5,579 nucleotides of DNA from positions 1 through 5,579 of the forward strand of contig JALOQG010000207.1 of NCBI GenBank assembly GCA_025453505.1, written 5' to 3'. Within the stretch, counting starts at the first letter, position 1, and every line of letters begins with the position of its first letter. Shown here in pieces: positions 5,467 to 5,579 of this stretch. The translations under genes and the position numbers were made by a program. This DNA comes from Myxococcota bacterium (GTDB lineage: Bacteria > Myxococcota_A > UBA9160 > PR03). The notes under the pieces were generated by a model. The model searched no databases. It saw only the letters and a program-made list of their open reading frames with translations, and was not told the DNA's origin.

Positions 5467-5508
5467 CGGGATCACGAGCGGAGAGCCTGCGCCCCGCTCG
5501 TGATCCCG
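5467..5508. terminator. Perfect 15-bp stem-loop between convergent genes
   Basis: CGGGATCACGAGCGG (5467-5481) and CCGCTCGTGATCCCG (5494-5508) pair perfectly around a 12-base loop. The structure begins 9 bp after the acyl-CoA dehydrogenase stop and ends 8 bp before the stop of the convergent partial gene, the expected place for a shared bidirectional terminator. No U-tract follows on either side, so it may be a U-less terminator or a stem that stabilises 3' ends. Confidence 0.7.
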
Positions 5509-5516
5509 CGGCGTCG

Positions 5517-5579
5517 CTACGGCAGTCGCCGACAGGCGCTCGCGGCGCCCGCTTCGAAGGCGCCGACATCCCAGTGCGC
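5517..5579 (-). CDS. C-terminal end of a convergent gene, possibly a secreted beta-helix protein
   Basis: Reading leftwards from the window edge, one frame encodes AHWDVGAFEAGAASACRRLP and then TAG (5519-5517). The DVGAFE motif resembles the D-[IV]-G-A-[FY]-E ending common in secreted right-handed beta-helix and 'choice-of-anchor Q' proteins, where it closes the last coil. Its stop lies 8 bp from a perfect stem-loop shared with the converging acyl-CoA dehydrogenase gene, which supports a real gene end. Only 20 residues are visible, so the family suggestion is tentative. A longer overlapping minus-strand frame (to 5189) is mostly antisense to the dehydrogenase and is not favoured. Confidence 0.45.
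   Translation of the reverse strand, partial: AHWDVGAFEAGAASACRRLP

Noticed and set aside
4159..5475. Minus-strand open frame of 438 codons opposite the acyl-CoA dehydrogenase
   Set aside because: It is His/Leu/Arg-rich without family motifs and is fully antisense to a gene with clear catalytic signatures. It is a composition shadow.

Overview
The window reads as chromosomal DNA from a GC-rich (roughly 70% by eye) Gram-negative bacterium. A lamin-tail-domain protein ending in a PEP-CTERM-like sorting signal, a YegD-type Hsp70, and an acyl-CoA dehydrogenase/crotonase pair would fit an uncultured myxobacterial or 'deltaproteobacterial' lineage (Myxococcota or Desulfobacterota_B-like). That placement is inferred from gene content and composition, not from a marker gene.

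Left half, all on the minus strand (transcribed right to left): a YegD-like, ATPase-domain-only Hsp70 (1610-2869), then a small secreted lamin-tail protein with a VPEP tail (831-1526), then a TetR-family regulator (171-821) only 9 bp behind it. The signal-peptide start of another exported protein (1-84) runs off the left edge. The order suggests co-transcription of at least the lamin-tail and tetR genes, but no shared pathway is evident.

Centre (2870-3388): a 519-bp divergent intergenic region. Next to the hsp70 start it holds two tandem GC-rich hairpins whose arms can also pair with each other. The start-proximal hairpin is followed by UUUU in the hsp70 direction, just before an unusually G-rich Shine-Dalgarno. 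This resembles a four-arm attenuator and is the most interesting signal here. The half nearer the crotonase gene carries two short plus-strand peptides that look like remnants of a thiolase and of a Rieske-type oxygenase, suggesting decay of a larger lipid-catabolism cluster.

Right half, plus strand: a CaiD-like enoyl-CoA hydratase (3389-4162) and an acyl-CoA dehydrogenase (4225-5457), likely one operon. Together they could carry out the oxidation and hydration steps of a beta-oxidation-type pathway. A perfect 15-bp stem-loop (5467-5508) follows. Beyond it the last 20 codons of a convergent minus-strand gene enter from the right edge, ending in a DVGAFE motif typical of secreted beta-helix proteins.

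Most of the window is ordinary. No CRISPR array, tRNA, rRNA, insertion sequence or recognisable defence system is visible.
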